DNA from: Scedosporium boydii
Taxonomy: Eukaryota; Ascomycota; Sordariomycetes; Microascales; Microascaceae
NCBI GenBank assembly: GCA_002221725.1
Contig: NJFT01000006.1
Span: 62,001-126,000 of the forward strand
DNA: 64,000 bases
Direction of reading: 5' to 3'
Translations under genes and position numbers: made by a program
Shown: one piece after another, positions 45,400 through 55,671 of the stretch
Layout: the number at the start of each line of letters is the position of its first letter
How positions within the stretch are numbered: the stretch's first letter is position 1
Notes under the pieces: model-generated
The model's database searches: none
What the model was told of the DNA's origin: nothing
What the model saw: the letters and a program-made list of their open reading frames with translations, nothing else

Positions 45400-48114
45400 A
45401 TGCGGATTGGATGTCTACAGTTCTCTCCCGTCAAGGCCGACGTGAATAATAATCTCTCGAGAGCAGATGCCGTTCTGCTTCGACAAGACCCCGCCGATGT
45501 AGAAAGTCTGGATCTACTTGTTCTCCCCGAACTGGCATTTACTGGTAGGTGTAAAAATCAGAGTCTAAAGTACCCTAAGATAAACAAGCAGTTTGATTGT
45601 TTCTCCTATGTTGCGACGCCATTAAACGCCAGGGAAGCCCGGGCACACACAAGAAGTTAATGGATGCGATCTGGGTCTCACTGGTACATTGCTGATATGT
45701 TCCTGTACCACTGTTAGGGTATTACTTCAAATCGCTCCACGAAATAGTCCCTCACCTCGAACCTACGGGATCTGGAGTTAGCAGTCTCTAGGCCAGGACT
45801 ACCGCACTTAAGTACGACTGTACTGTGATTGTCGGGTACCCCGAATCGTCAAGCGATGCCATTCAGAACTGGCCCTCGTCGCCGGAATACTACAACTCTG
45901 CCATCGTCGTAAATCGAGACGGGGAAATCGTTGGAGGCTATCGGAAAAGGCATCTCTTCAGCGTCGACGAAACATGGGCCTTGGAAGGGAAGGAAGACTT
46001 TTATGCTGGAGAGATTGCTGGGGCTCGGTCGGCTCTTGGAATATCGTGCGACATTGCGTAAGGGCCCAATTCCGTACTCGATCTATCACTCTATTTCCAG
46101 AACGAATGATTGACTCTACAGCAGTCCATACCACTTCCAGGCCCCGTCCACGGCGTTCGAGTTTTCCACCCATGTCAGTAAACTCAACTCCAATCTGGTC
46201 ATTGTAACTATGGCTTGGCCGACGAACGAGCCTCCCGAGTTGTTCGGCGCATCACCCCAGGAACTTGACATGGAAGCTCTCAGGTATTGGATATCACGAC
46301 TGACGCCACTTATCGAGAGCCAATCTGAGAGGGAGGTCATCGTGGTTTTTGCCAACCGCTCAGGGGAGGAGCATGACCTTCATTACGCGGGAACTAGCGC
46401 CGTTCTGGGTATTCGCGACGGAGAGGTTAACGTGTATGGCATTCTGGGACGAGGAGATCAAGAACTTCTAATTGTAGACACAACCAGCCCGCCTTTCGGA
46501 CAGCTTGTCTACCGACCGGACGGATAGGAGTACCCTACTGACAACGAAAATTTGTTCCTCCCTACAAGTATCGAAAACAAAAATGCGATGACTATTCCCC
46601 GGCCACCTAGGCAAATCCCCCGTCAGGGAATGGTGAATGGGCCTGTCATGCAAGGCTCGTCTGCTACTAGTACACAACGAGAATTTCGGGAAAGAAGTCG
46701 AGAAACGCCCCAGTTTTCCATGGGGACCGGTCTGGAGGTCACTCCATCAACTTTTAACGCCTACATTCCTACGCCGACAGTCCCAACCCCAACTCCGATC
46801 TCCCGTCGGTCTCGTATGTCCCTTCACCCAGTTGAGCCAAGGACCCAACAGTATATCAGCTCTTACACGCCCGCCGAGACTCTATACACCACGCCGAGTC
46901 AACCCGCTGCGAGGGCCCGTCCACGACATCGTCGTTCGTCTTTGCCTGACCACGGCCTATGGTTTTCCCGGGGCCGGCGATTTTCCACAAACGATGTTGG
47001 CGTTAGTTCCCTTGACTATGGTGCTACCAACTATAATACCGAATTCCCTACTGCCAGTACTCTCGAAAGACGCGACAATTCAGCTCAGCGGTATCTATAC
47101 GATGCTCCAAGGGGCTCCAACACTCCATCTCGTCTGCCTTTGTCCAAGGCAGATGAGGAAGCATACGTTGAAGGTCTATCTCAAACTCGGACTCTCGAGC
47201 AATTGGCTGCCGAATACACGAGATTGCTATCGACGGGAGGGAAAACAGATCACTCATTCCCGGTCACAGACTCTGCGCAATTCGGCTCCTCGCATGGCGA
47301 GAGCTTCAATAAGGCGAACCAAATGGGACAAGTCAGCCTCAATCCCACTTCGCGCAGGCACAATTCACGCCGGTTATCTTTATTCGACTCGAAATTCAAT
47401 TCTTTACAAAGTCCAAGCCAGAAAGCGAATCAGAGTAAGAATGGCTCTCTATTTAGCAGAGATCACAGACGATCCACTTCGATGGAAACACCTGGTCATT
47501 GGACGCAGGGGCTAGAGAGCAGCACAAGCTATGCCGGACCGCCTGTTGACTTGTCCGCGTTTCAAATGAGCGAAGAATATCCGCTTGTACATGGCGTTCG
47601 GCCGCGGTCTCGCTCAGAATCGGTTGAGCAGAGAAACAGGATTGGAACCCATACTGCTGCCTCCCGCAATGTTCCCGCGTGGATAAGGCACCGGAGAAGT
47701 ACTTCCCAATTGTCCCCTTTACAAACTGGTCTTGGTATCTCACAGGCCTATTCAGAGCTGGAGCCTCCATTCGTAGCCATCAGCGCAAATCATCTAGCGA
47801 AATTGAGTGAGCCCCTTACAAGACGACATTCGGATAGGGAGATTCGAGGTCGGCGCAGGAGTCCAGACAAGACATCCCTACCCAAGCCTCGCAACCAGCC
47901 TCGACAACGCACTATCAAGAAAGGGGGAAGTTCGTCCAAAGGCGTAGACATAGAAGCATGGATTAACACCCAGTCAATCACTCCACCGCCAGCGACGAAA
48001 GCACACGCTTCAACTCCTCGGCAGGGTGCTACCACAAGCCCCTCAAAAGAGCCGCGAACACCTACAGCTATGCTTATTCCTAGCGATATAGCCGAGGGTG
48101 ACTCACATCCTTGA
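45400..48114 (+). pseudogene. Protein N-terminal amidase-like (nitrilase superfamily) gene with two in-frame TAGs
   Basis: Exons 45400-45544, 45718-46057 and 46125 onward. Nitrilase-fold motifs: catalytic Glu in LPELAFTGYYF, catalytic Lys in YRKRHLFSVDETW. Relatives (Nta1 type) deamidate N-terminal Asn/Gln to feed the N-degron pathway. The catalytic Cys expected in GICMD is GISCD here, so the nucleophile position is Ser. A TAG at 45789-45791 replaces an expected Trp (SSL-stop-ARTTALKYDC). A second TAG at 46525-46527 (YRPDG-stop-EYPTDN) separates the catalytic part from a long Ser/Arg-rich, low-complexity tail running in the same frame to 48114, as in long Aspergillus-type relatives. The tail could be a separate gene starting at 46585, but same frame and spacing favour one gene. 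Probably inactivated. Confidence 0.65.
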
Positions 48115-48851
48115 AGGAAATGAGGATTGGCAGCCACAGACCTTCACAATACATCAATAAAAAATGCACTGCAGCAAAGTTTGTTGATGGAGGGGAGGGG
48201 CAGCGATGCCTTCTCATCTGGTATCGTATTTAGATAATAGTTGTTCTCAATTCTCGCGAATGACGACTTGGGTATGTCATGTACTCAAGGATCACATGAA
48301 AGAAATATCTTTGCTGTTTGGGCATCTCCTCGGACTTGGGTCCCGCATCTGCCTTTTGCTTCTCCGATTCGCGATTCGGCCATCGGACTTTGTCGGTCGC
48401 GCGAGGGCGAAGCGGCATACCAATCAATTGATGTCTATCACCGCTAAACCCCTAGCGTCCGCTCATCCACAGACACCCCGGTGAATGTGTCATTGCAGAG
48501 GAGCCTGGCTATAACCTTGCCAGTTTGGGATCGTAATGAGCTTGCTTCGTTGCAATGACAAGGCCTTGCCTGCATCTAATACCATTTTTGCCGAACCTTT
48601 GCCCAGGGCGCGAGTGACTTCCAAGACTCCGGGTGAAGGACCGGTTCAGTCGGCACCATGGAAGACTTGAGTCATCAACCCTGGTCGTTCGGTGTTTCCC
48701 CGCAAAAATGTCCAAGCTTAGCTGAGTATTTATACCTTTGCCGGACCAACTCCAAAAAGCCTGTGCCGGAATATGGAATATCAAACCATCTGATCTATCC
48801 GTTATCAGATCTTCATCGCACTGTATCACTCCAAGTCACGATTCACAAACA

Positions 48852-49667
48852 ATGCCGCCCACACCAGCGCAGACCCAGGCCGTCACGGCAAGCCAACGCG
48901 TGCACGACTTGCTTGTCAAATTGCACGCCGAATCGGCTGCGCAGGAGAAATCCGTCTCTCAGACCCTCTTTTATCTGTCCCGTTTGATCAAATATTACGT
49001 CTCCGGTACCCTATGGAACAAGTCGGCCGATGACCATATGCGGGACAAGTTTGTCAGTCTCGAGGAGGACAAGTGCCAGTTCATGTATCTCCTCGCCCGA
49101 AGCATCGGCGCCAAGAATATTGTCGAGGCCGGCACGAGTTTCGGCGTGTCCACCATCTATCTCGGCCTTGCGGTGGGGCAGAACGTCGCCGACGCCAAAG
49201 CCGCCGGGCAATCCGTCACGGGAAAGGTCATCGCGACAGAGAAGGAACCGACCAAGGCTGAGAGGGCTCGAAAGCACTGGGCACAGGCCGGTGAGGAGGT
49301 CGAGCCATGGATTGAACTGAGAGTCGGCGATTTGCTTGAAACTCTCAAGGTTGAGGAAGGGATGCCCGAGCAGATTGACCTGCTCCTCCTCGATAGTAAG
49401 TCATGAAGCCTCCGAAACTCCAAAAACTCCAATTTTGTTAATATTTCGTATTGAAAAGTCTGGACACCGCTGGCACTCCCTACCCTCGAGATTATCCGCC
49501 CACGCCTGAAGCGAGGTGCTATTGTCCTCGCAGACAATACTGTCATGGCCAAGGCCCTCTATAAAGACTTCCTTGGCTACATCCATGACCCGAAGAACGG
49601 TTTCAAGACGACTTGTGTGCCCTATTCTGGAGGGCTCCAGGTGTCTGTATATTTGCCGGAGGAGTGA
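48852..49667 (+). CDS. SAM-dependent O-methyltransferase (family 3)
   Basis: Two exons: 48852-49395 and 49459-49667, 250 residues. The frame upstream of 48852 is open, but MPPTPAQTQ is a sensible start. Class I methyltransferase motifs are visible: motif I NIVEAGTSFGVSTIYLG (SAM binding, near residue 88), the acidic end of strand 2 in VIATEKEP, motif II-like EQIDLLLLD across the intron, and VLADNTV after the splice, where Asp and Asn resemble metal-binding positions of catechol-type O-methyltransferases. It should methylate a small hydroxylated substrate. Relatives are often in secondary metabolism but also occur alone; no biosynthetic partner is adjacent here. No break is visible. Confidence 0.9.
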
Positions 49668-51213
49668 GTGAAATTTCGAGGACAAACCAAGGCTGAGCAA
49701 TAATTTGGGGATGAGCATGACGCATCTCCGCTGTTAACACCGACCGGCTGTAATACCTTTGTACTGTGCCGGACGTCAGTATCGGTGTGTATTATACATG
49801 TTTCTTGATTGGAAAAAACTACAATTTTTCAAGGTGTGGAATCAACAGTCAATACGAATCAGAATTCAATACCCCTAACTTATAAGATTCGTCAGTTGCG
49901 GGTTTCGGATTCTTGCTCGCTTCATTGCTTCATCGGAGCTGAAGCCGGAACCTGGGCCAGAGCTCCATCCAGTGACAGCTTCCGTTTTTTTAATGCTTGT
50001 ATTGACCTGATGAGATGTAATGCAATCCAGAATCCGTACAAAAGCCCTATGTTTGACCGACCAGAGCAATTCCACTTCACAACCGCATGGTCAAGTCCAA
50101 CTCCTGCCCCTGCTCGAGCTGAAGGTAAAAATCCACTATTTATGTCGAAGGAAGTGAACCTGACGGCCAACCCGGAACGTTTTCCCCAATAACCCTCCCT
50201 CGACTAGGCTCTTAATCGAACGTTTGAACGTAACTTTGTCTTGATGAGTTTAGAGGATAGATGGAGACCTATAGGTTCTACTACTCTTCCAACGGTAAAG
50301 ACCACTTTGATGGAGATAGTGGAGAAGGTGATTCCGCCGGCCGTCCCTGACCAGCCCGTGGTGGGCCTGAGGCTTCGCTAACACTGGTTAATCGAGGCCG
50401 GACATTCGGAATCATTACACCGACTAAGACACAATATGAGGCGGTGGCTCGATACGTCAGATCAGCAAGTCAAGATCGTTCTTCTCGCCAAACTTGATCA
50501 TCGCCAGCTGGGGAAGTCGGAGGAGTTACCAGCATTTCGGTTGGGAGCCACGACAACGAGATCAGTTGTATCTGTAGCTGCCACTGGGGGGACGGGCGCC
50601 GGTATTACGGCAGAGAATCACCATCACTCGGAATGCTACGAGTCCAGCATCATACAATGTTGCCCCAAGCGCGTTGGTGCCGAGTTTCAGGCTTCTTCTC
50701 TTGGAGATATCGGATTCATATTTTAGCCTGCGATTCTACACAGAAGATATCTGGGCACAAGTCTGAGGTTGAGCGCCCGAGAATACTGCCGCTGAATGAG
50801 AGGAAAAGGATGCTCCAAGTGCTGCTGCCGGCGTCATTTAAGTGGAGGTAGCCTCAGCTGCCCGACAAATACAAGTCGATCCAGTGTGTAAACACACGGA
50901 ATTCGGAGGATAAAGAAACTAGGCATTCCTCGTAGTAACGAGTTGTATTGAGACTATCGCTAAATAAAACTAAGCGCGTGATGATATTGATCTCTGTTTC
51001 AACCCAGGTGCAGTACTCCGTAGGGTTGCTGGAGGCCCCGAATTATGCATAAATCACAATAAGCGATCGTAAATTTTAGGGCCTTCATTCATTCAAAAAT
51101 GTGTCTCACCATGACAATTTAATATCCCACCACACCTATCCACGATTCAAGAAGACCCAAAGTCGCCTTCTTTCACACATACCAAATCAACACCAAAATC
51201 ATAAACTCTCAAA
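49668..51213. other. Intergenic with possible coding relic at 50436-50600 (+)
   Basis: The plus-strand stretch RRWLDTSDQQVKIVLLAKLDH resembles a short piece of a fungus-specific unknown family, but only about 40 codons look coding, so it may be a gene fragment. The remainder has no recognisable feature. The right end is the leader of the YwbE-like gene. Confidence 0.3.
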
Positions 51214-51834
51214 ATGAGCCGCCCCATCGCCAGGGCTGCGCGTCGCGTTCCCACCACGGCTGAAGTGGTCACTGGTGCTCAAGTCAACATTGTCCTCAAA
51301 GCCGACCAACCAACGGGAAGAACTGTCACCGGCACCGTGGGCAGCGTGCTCACGCGCGGGAACCATCCCCGCGGCATCAAAGTGAGACTTGTCGACGGAC
51401 GTGTGGGGAGAGTACAGACCATGGCACAGGGCTCAGCATCAACAGGAGATTCCGGCAGGTACGTGGGACAAGAGGAACTGGGCGGCTCATTGACAGCCGC
51501 GGGGGATGCACAGAACATCCTCGGTAGTGCGCTCCTCTTAATGGACGGAACGGCAAACGAAACAGAATCACGCCAACCACGACGGGGTGGTCGGCGGCGT
51601 AATGATGAGGCGTACCAGCCCCCACCGCCCCAGGAAATAGGACTGGACGCCTACATACGGCCAGCGAAGCAGAATAGGAGGAGGCGGCAAGAATCGACTC
51701 AGTCCTCCGAAGACGCGCAGCAGCAACCAGCGGCTTCAAGCAGCAGCGAGATCGTCACATGTCCTGTATGTGGAGAATTTGAAGGTGACGAGGCGGCTGT
51801 TTCGCATCACATAGCGAGTCATTTTGATTCATAA
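51214..51834 (+). CDS. YwbE-like (DUF2196) protein with C-terminal zinc finger
   Basis: An intronless gene of 206 residues. Residues about 18-70 form a YwbE-type domain (VTGAQVNIVLKADQPTGR, then GTVGSVLTRG and HPRGIKVRLVDGRVGRVQ), a small beta-barrel family found from bacteria to fungi whose function is unknown. A basic, proline- and glutamine-rich linker follows, and the last 25 residues form C-x2-C-x12-H-x3-H (CPVCGEF...HHIASH), close to a UBZ4/Rad18-type ubiquitin-binding or DNA-repair finger. The combination suggests a nuclear protein linked to ubiquitin or nucleic acids, but this is inference. The ATG follows a typical A-rich fungal leader (TCAAAATGAG). No break. Confidence 0.88.
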   Translation: MSRPIARAARRVPTTAEVVTGAQVNIVLKADQPTGRTVTGTVGSVLTRGNHPRGIKVRLVDGRVGRVQTMAQGSASTGDSGRYVGQEELGGSLTAAGDAQNILGSALLLMDGTANETESRQPRRGGRRRNDEAYQPPPPQEIGLDAYIRPAKQNRRRRQESTQSSEDAQQQPAASSSSEIVTCPVCGEFEGDEAAVSHHIASHFDS

Positions 51835-51991
51835 TAGACAGTAAAATTCGAACCGATCTTGTTAAGAGCAATCTGTGTGTCGAGCTAAATTCTAACTAAT
51901 AATAATAATGATATTACAACGTGATGCCTCTAGGCGACAACAGGCTTGAAAAAAACAATGAGAAGAGACTGATCGAATGGAATTGCAACGG

Positions 51992-53377
51992 TCACCCTAG
52001 CATCATAATCTCACCGTCCCTGATAGCCCTCCTCTCGCGAGGACCAAGGGGGTCCTTACCGTCGAAACTAACTTCTTTACGCTCGGCGCTGGTCCACGAG
52101 GTCAGATCAAGCGAGTCTCCTCCAATGGTTACGGGCCCCAGACCATTTGCGAAGAATGGGATGCCATGGCCTTTAGTGTACTTCTTCAGGGTTTTCTTCC
52201 AGCCCCAGGGGTCCCGAGCAGATGGGGGCAGAGGTACGTCGGCGAATGTTCCAGAGGCCAGCTTTGCATCAAGCTTGGGTAGGCGGCCGGTGAGCGTGAT
52301 GTTATGCTTCACGCCGTACGCGGCAATCAAGCGAGGCCAGGTGCCTTTCTGATACTTGTAGGCAGCCTTTCCAGCTTTTCCGCTGCTGCCCTTCTTCTTC
52401 TTAGGTTGCGCGTCAGAGTCGACCTCATCAAACTCGGCGGGGTCAAGCCCCACTTCGGCGAGGGTATCCGCCAGCTCAATCCAGAGACCCATTGTAGCTG
52501 CAAGGTTCCTAACCTGGGAAGCAGGGGAGAACTGTCCTTCACGCTCCAGGCGGGCAAGCATAGAAAGAAACATAAGGCCAAGCAGCTCAACCATCTCCAT
52601 CAAGTCGTCGTACCCGTCAATTCTGGATCAGCATCGTTAGCAGATGATATTGGCTGGAGAGGGAGTAAGAAGGCTATGAACTAACTGGAACAAGGACGCG
52701 AAAGCGTTTCGAGGCAGGATCTCCACTATGGTCTCACAAACGGCCCATTGCCTAAACCAATCATCATCGGCCTCGTCATAGTCAAGCACGAGGTTCTGCA
52801 CGACCTGGAGGACGCCTAAGCCCGCGTGGTCGTTGTAAGTATAGGCGTGAAAGTTGTCGGGACAGCGAATTTGGGAGTGGATATAACACAGGAGCACGAG
52901 CTCGCGACCAGCTCGCGTCATGCACCAGGGATGATCGGGATGGGCAGCTGCGGGTTTGCCGCAGAGGCATGTTCGACCGTTGTCGCAGCGTTGGTTTCGG
53001 TCTTCGTCTTCATCTTCATCTTCATCTTCGTCCTCATCATCTTCATAATCTTCACCAAGAATGCTCGGTTTGCAGAAGCAGAGGAATTCACGAGCTCTGG
53101 CAGGATCGCGCATATCGTTGCGGAATTCAGTGTCTAGGTTTCCCGAGACGGATACGGGGGACCAGCGGTCTCTCCGTGGCAGTCGGGGAAGCTCCGCATT
53201 TCCGCCATTGTTGTCAGCGATGTCATTGGCAGCGTTAGCAGCGTTGGCAGTATCAGCGGTGGCTTGATCGGCAGCATTGTTGCTTGGGCCATTGTTCCTC
53301 GACCTCTTAGATGAGATGGTCGAGTCCGAGTCCTCGGCACCAGAGGCGGCAGGTCGCTTTCGAGTACGTGGTGGCAT
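51992..53377 (-). CDS. Unknown acidic fungal protein
   Basis: Two exons: 52686-53377 and 51992-52622, 440 residues; the 63-nt intron rejoins ASLFQ with IDGYDDLMEMV. The N-terminus is basic and Ala/Asn-rich with a nuclear-localisation-like start (PPRTRKRP), then Cys/His-rich segments (FLCFCKPS, TCLCGKPAAAHPDHPWC) that could bind zinc, flanking an Asp/Glu tract encoded by GAT/GAA-type microsatellite DNA. The C-terminal half is helical with a KKKKGSSGK patch. I do not recognise a family; I suspect a nuclear protein. It is convergent with the YwbE-like gene, with only 157 bp between stop codons. Confidence 0.75.
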
Positions 53378-54903
53378 TTTCGGCGGGGACGCGCTGATAG
53401 AATTAAGGTTGATTTGATTAGACAGGGTATCAAAGTTACCCGATACGATTATGATGATTCAAGAGCTCTTAAATTACTTGACCAACTTGACGGCTAGGTC
53501 GAATCGACAACGCGAATGGGCATTCGAGGCTCTCCTGATTTTATAACTTCAAGATCAACAAGTTCGTTTGACGCGGTTGCGACGCGTCGATGGTGGCAAA
53601 TCAACGTGATTTGCGAGGTGATTGATGCTGTGTTCCAGGGGTCCCTTGGCTCAGCCAACTGCTAACTGTTGCCCTATTTTCTGCTCGCTCCCCCCGGTAA
53701 ATAGGGCCTTCGCAGTCACTCGCCACTACAAAGTACCTTATAATAATAACACTGTTCAACAGCCCACATCCATGAGGAGAACCGAGTTATTTCTAAATTG
53801 AAGTATTCGTCAAACCGGAATAGTACTTTATGAAGATGCGCTGATTCCGCATCACTTGAGAGGGAAAGCAGTGGTGGGCTCAGTCTAGGCAAGGAGACCC
53901 AAAATAAACTAATCCAGTAAGATGATCCACGCTCCCCTGGGGTCCTGATCAATCAATTGATCCTTCATGGTCAGTGCAGTCGCCGTCACATCCGAAGTGC
54001 ATCACTCCAAGTCCCGGTTCTCTTGACATGACTCCAAGAAATATTCCGCGGTCCACTTTGTCACCAGCCGAGGAATTCGAGCCTGGAAGCACAGACCTTC
54101 TAGCGCCAAACGCTGGAAGGGCAGAACCCAAGATTGATTGTTGGTTGCATTGATCAAATTGATGGTGGAATGGATGACAGACTCCACTGTTCGTTGCAGT
54201 GTTGGAACTCGGAATAATGGGTCCACCAAAACATCAAAGATGTTCTTCTCTTCGCCAAGCACAAGCGATCAATTTAGACAGTCTCGGTTATGTATGTTCA
54301 ACCGAAATACCTGTCAATCTCTTTCTCTCCCCTGCACTAGTTTACTTCGTATATGTAAACTCGCCTCGCTCACCTGATATCTCTTCCGCTGTGGAGTTTG
54401 TGGAGTTGACGTTCACTCCACTGCGGCGCCCTACCGTTTCCTTTACCAATTTGACTCTAGTGTATCCTGGCTCGATGCTCTAATGTACGTACGGAGTACT
54501 AAATTATGTGTGTGGGACCGCTCAGTACCGAGTAGCCAGGTCCAGTCTGGCGTGATAATATCAATACGAAGTACGAAGGAGATTAGTTTGAGACCTGGAG
54601 TCTCGGGTCTAGAGACTTTAGACACATGGTGATGCAGGAGCAATGCATGCTTCACTCGACGCTTTCATTTCATCACACCACATCTGAGCACACACAAGTT
54701 CATCGAGAAGTTGTTTTTTTAAAGAAGTCTAATCAATTAAAAATATTCCATCGAGTCTGCTAAAATATTACAATACACTAATATTATGGCAAGCCGTGAC
54801 AACCACGAGTCTGGCGTGGCTGTTTATGTTGGGTGCCACCAAGTTCCAAAACGCTGCTGAGCCACTGATTCGCGTAGTTGACAAGGGTAGACGTATCCGA
54901 CTC
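53378..54903. other. Intergenic, nothing firm
   Basis: About 1.5 kb. A minus-strand frame at 54002-54262 is open for 86 codons and looks moderately protein-like, but no family, start or splice evidence supports it. Confidence 0.3.
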
Positions 54904-55671
54904 TTACAAGAGAGCGCCGAGCAGTGCAACGATGGGCGAAAGAATGCCGCCGGCGAGGGCAAGGAGAGCCTTAACGGCGTTGCGAAGCTCGGCAACGAGA
55001 GGGCCGTTCAACCCAACAGTGGCCAGAACGCGGAAAACAAGATTGACAACGATGTTGAGGAGGCTGTCGACAGTATGCAAGAGGGTCTTGAGCAGGACCG
55101 TGATGCCCCCGAGATTTCCTGGATAAGAGTTAGTAAATCTCGCTTATGATACTGTGTCAGGACGCCGAGTTCAGTATTACATACCGTACTTGAGAAGAGT
55201 TCCTACAGCCTTCTGAAGTGCAGCGACAAGACCCTGGACTTCATTGACGAGAGCGACGACATCTTTGATAGTCGCAGTTGCGGGGTCGATGGCAGTAATG
55301 GCGGGAGTAACGTTGCTGACGGTGTTCTCAACTTGGGAGATGAGGCTGGTGAGCTTGTCCTTCGCCTTGGCGATGTCAGCTTCGCTGGGATTGCCGGTGC
55401 CAACGAGGGCGGCTGTAGGGTAGTCAGTACAAAAACGGAGGTAATATTGGTAACTTTAGCAGTTGGATGTAAGCGTATGCGTACTGATGTCGGCTAGCTC
55501 TTTGTCGATCGTTGACTTAAGGCCCGTGACGGTAGACTGGACATCGGCGATGCCGCCGACAGGAACGGTTCGGGCCTCAGCTGGAGCATCGGTCCTCGCG
55601 TTGAGGGGTAGGACCGAGGCGCAAGCCGTGGCGATAGAGAAGGCGGCGACGAAAAGAGTCGAGAACTTCAT
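54904..55671 (-). CDS. Small secreted hydrophobic protein (possibly HsbA/Mp1-like)
   Basis: Three exons: 55485-55671, 55185-55412 and 54904-55118, 209 residues. Signal peptide MKFSTLFVAAFSIATACAS, then a short Pro/Ala region. Residues about 40-138 are amphipathic helices (VQSTVTGLKSTIDKELADI, then DKLTSLISQVENTV), reminiscent of hydrophobic surface-binding or cell-wall mannoprotein families, though I cannot confirm the domain. The last 70 residues are strongly hydrophobic with leucine/valine heptads (NIVVNLVFRVLATVG to LLGALL). This could coat a hydrophobic surface or insert into a membrane. All intron phases agree. It has its own promoter in the gene-poor DNA to the right. Confidence 0.8.

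Noticed and set aside
46637..47515. Plus-strand 292-codon frame
   Set aside because: Alternate frame of the amidase tail; composition is that of a shifted Ser/Arg-rich sequence and no start context.
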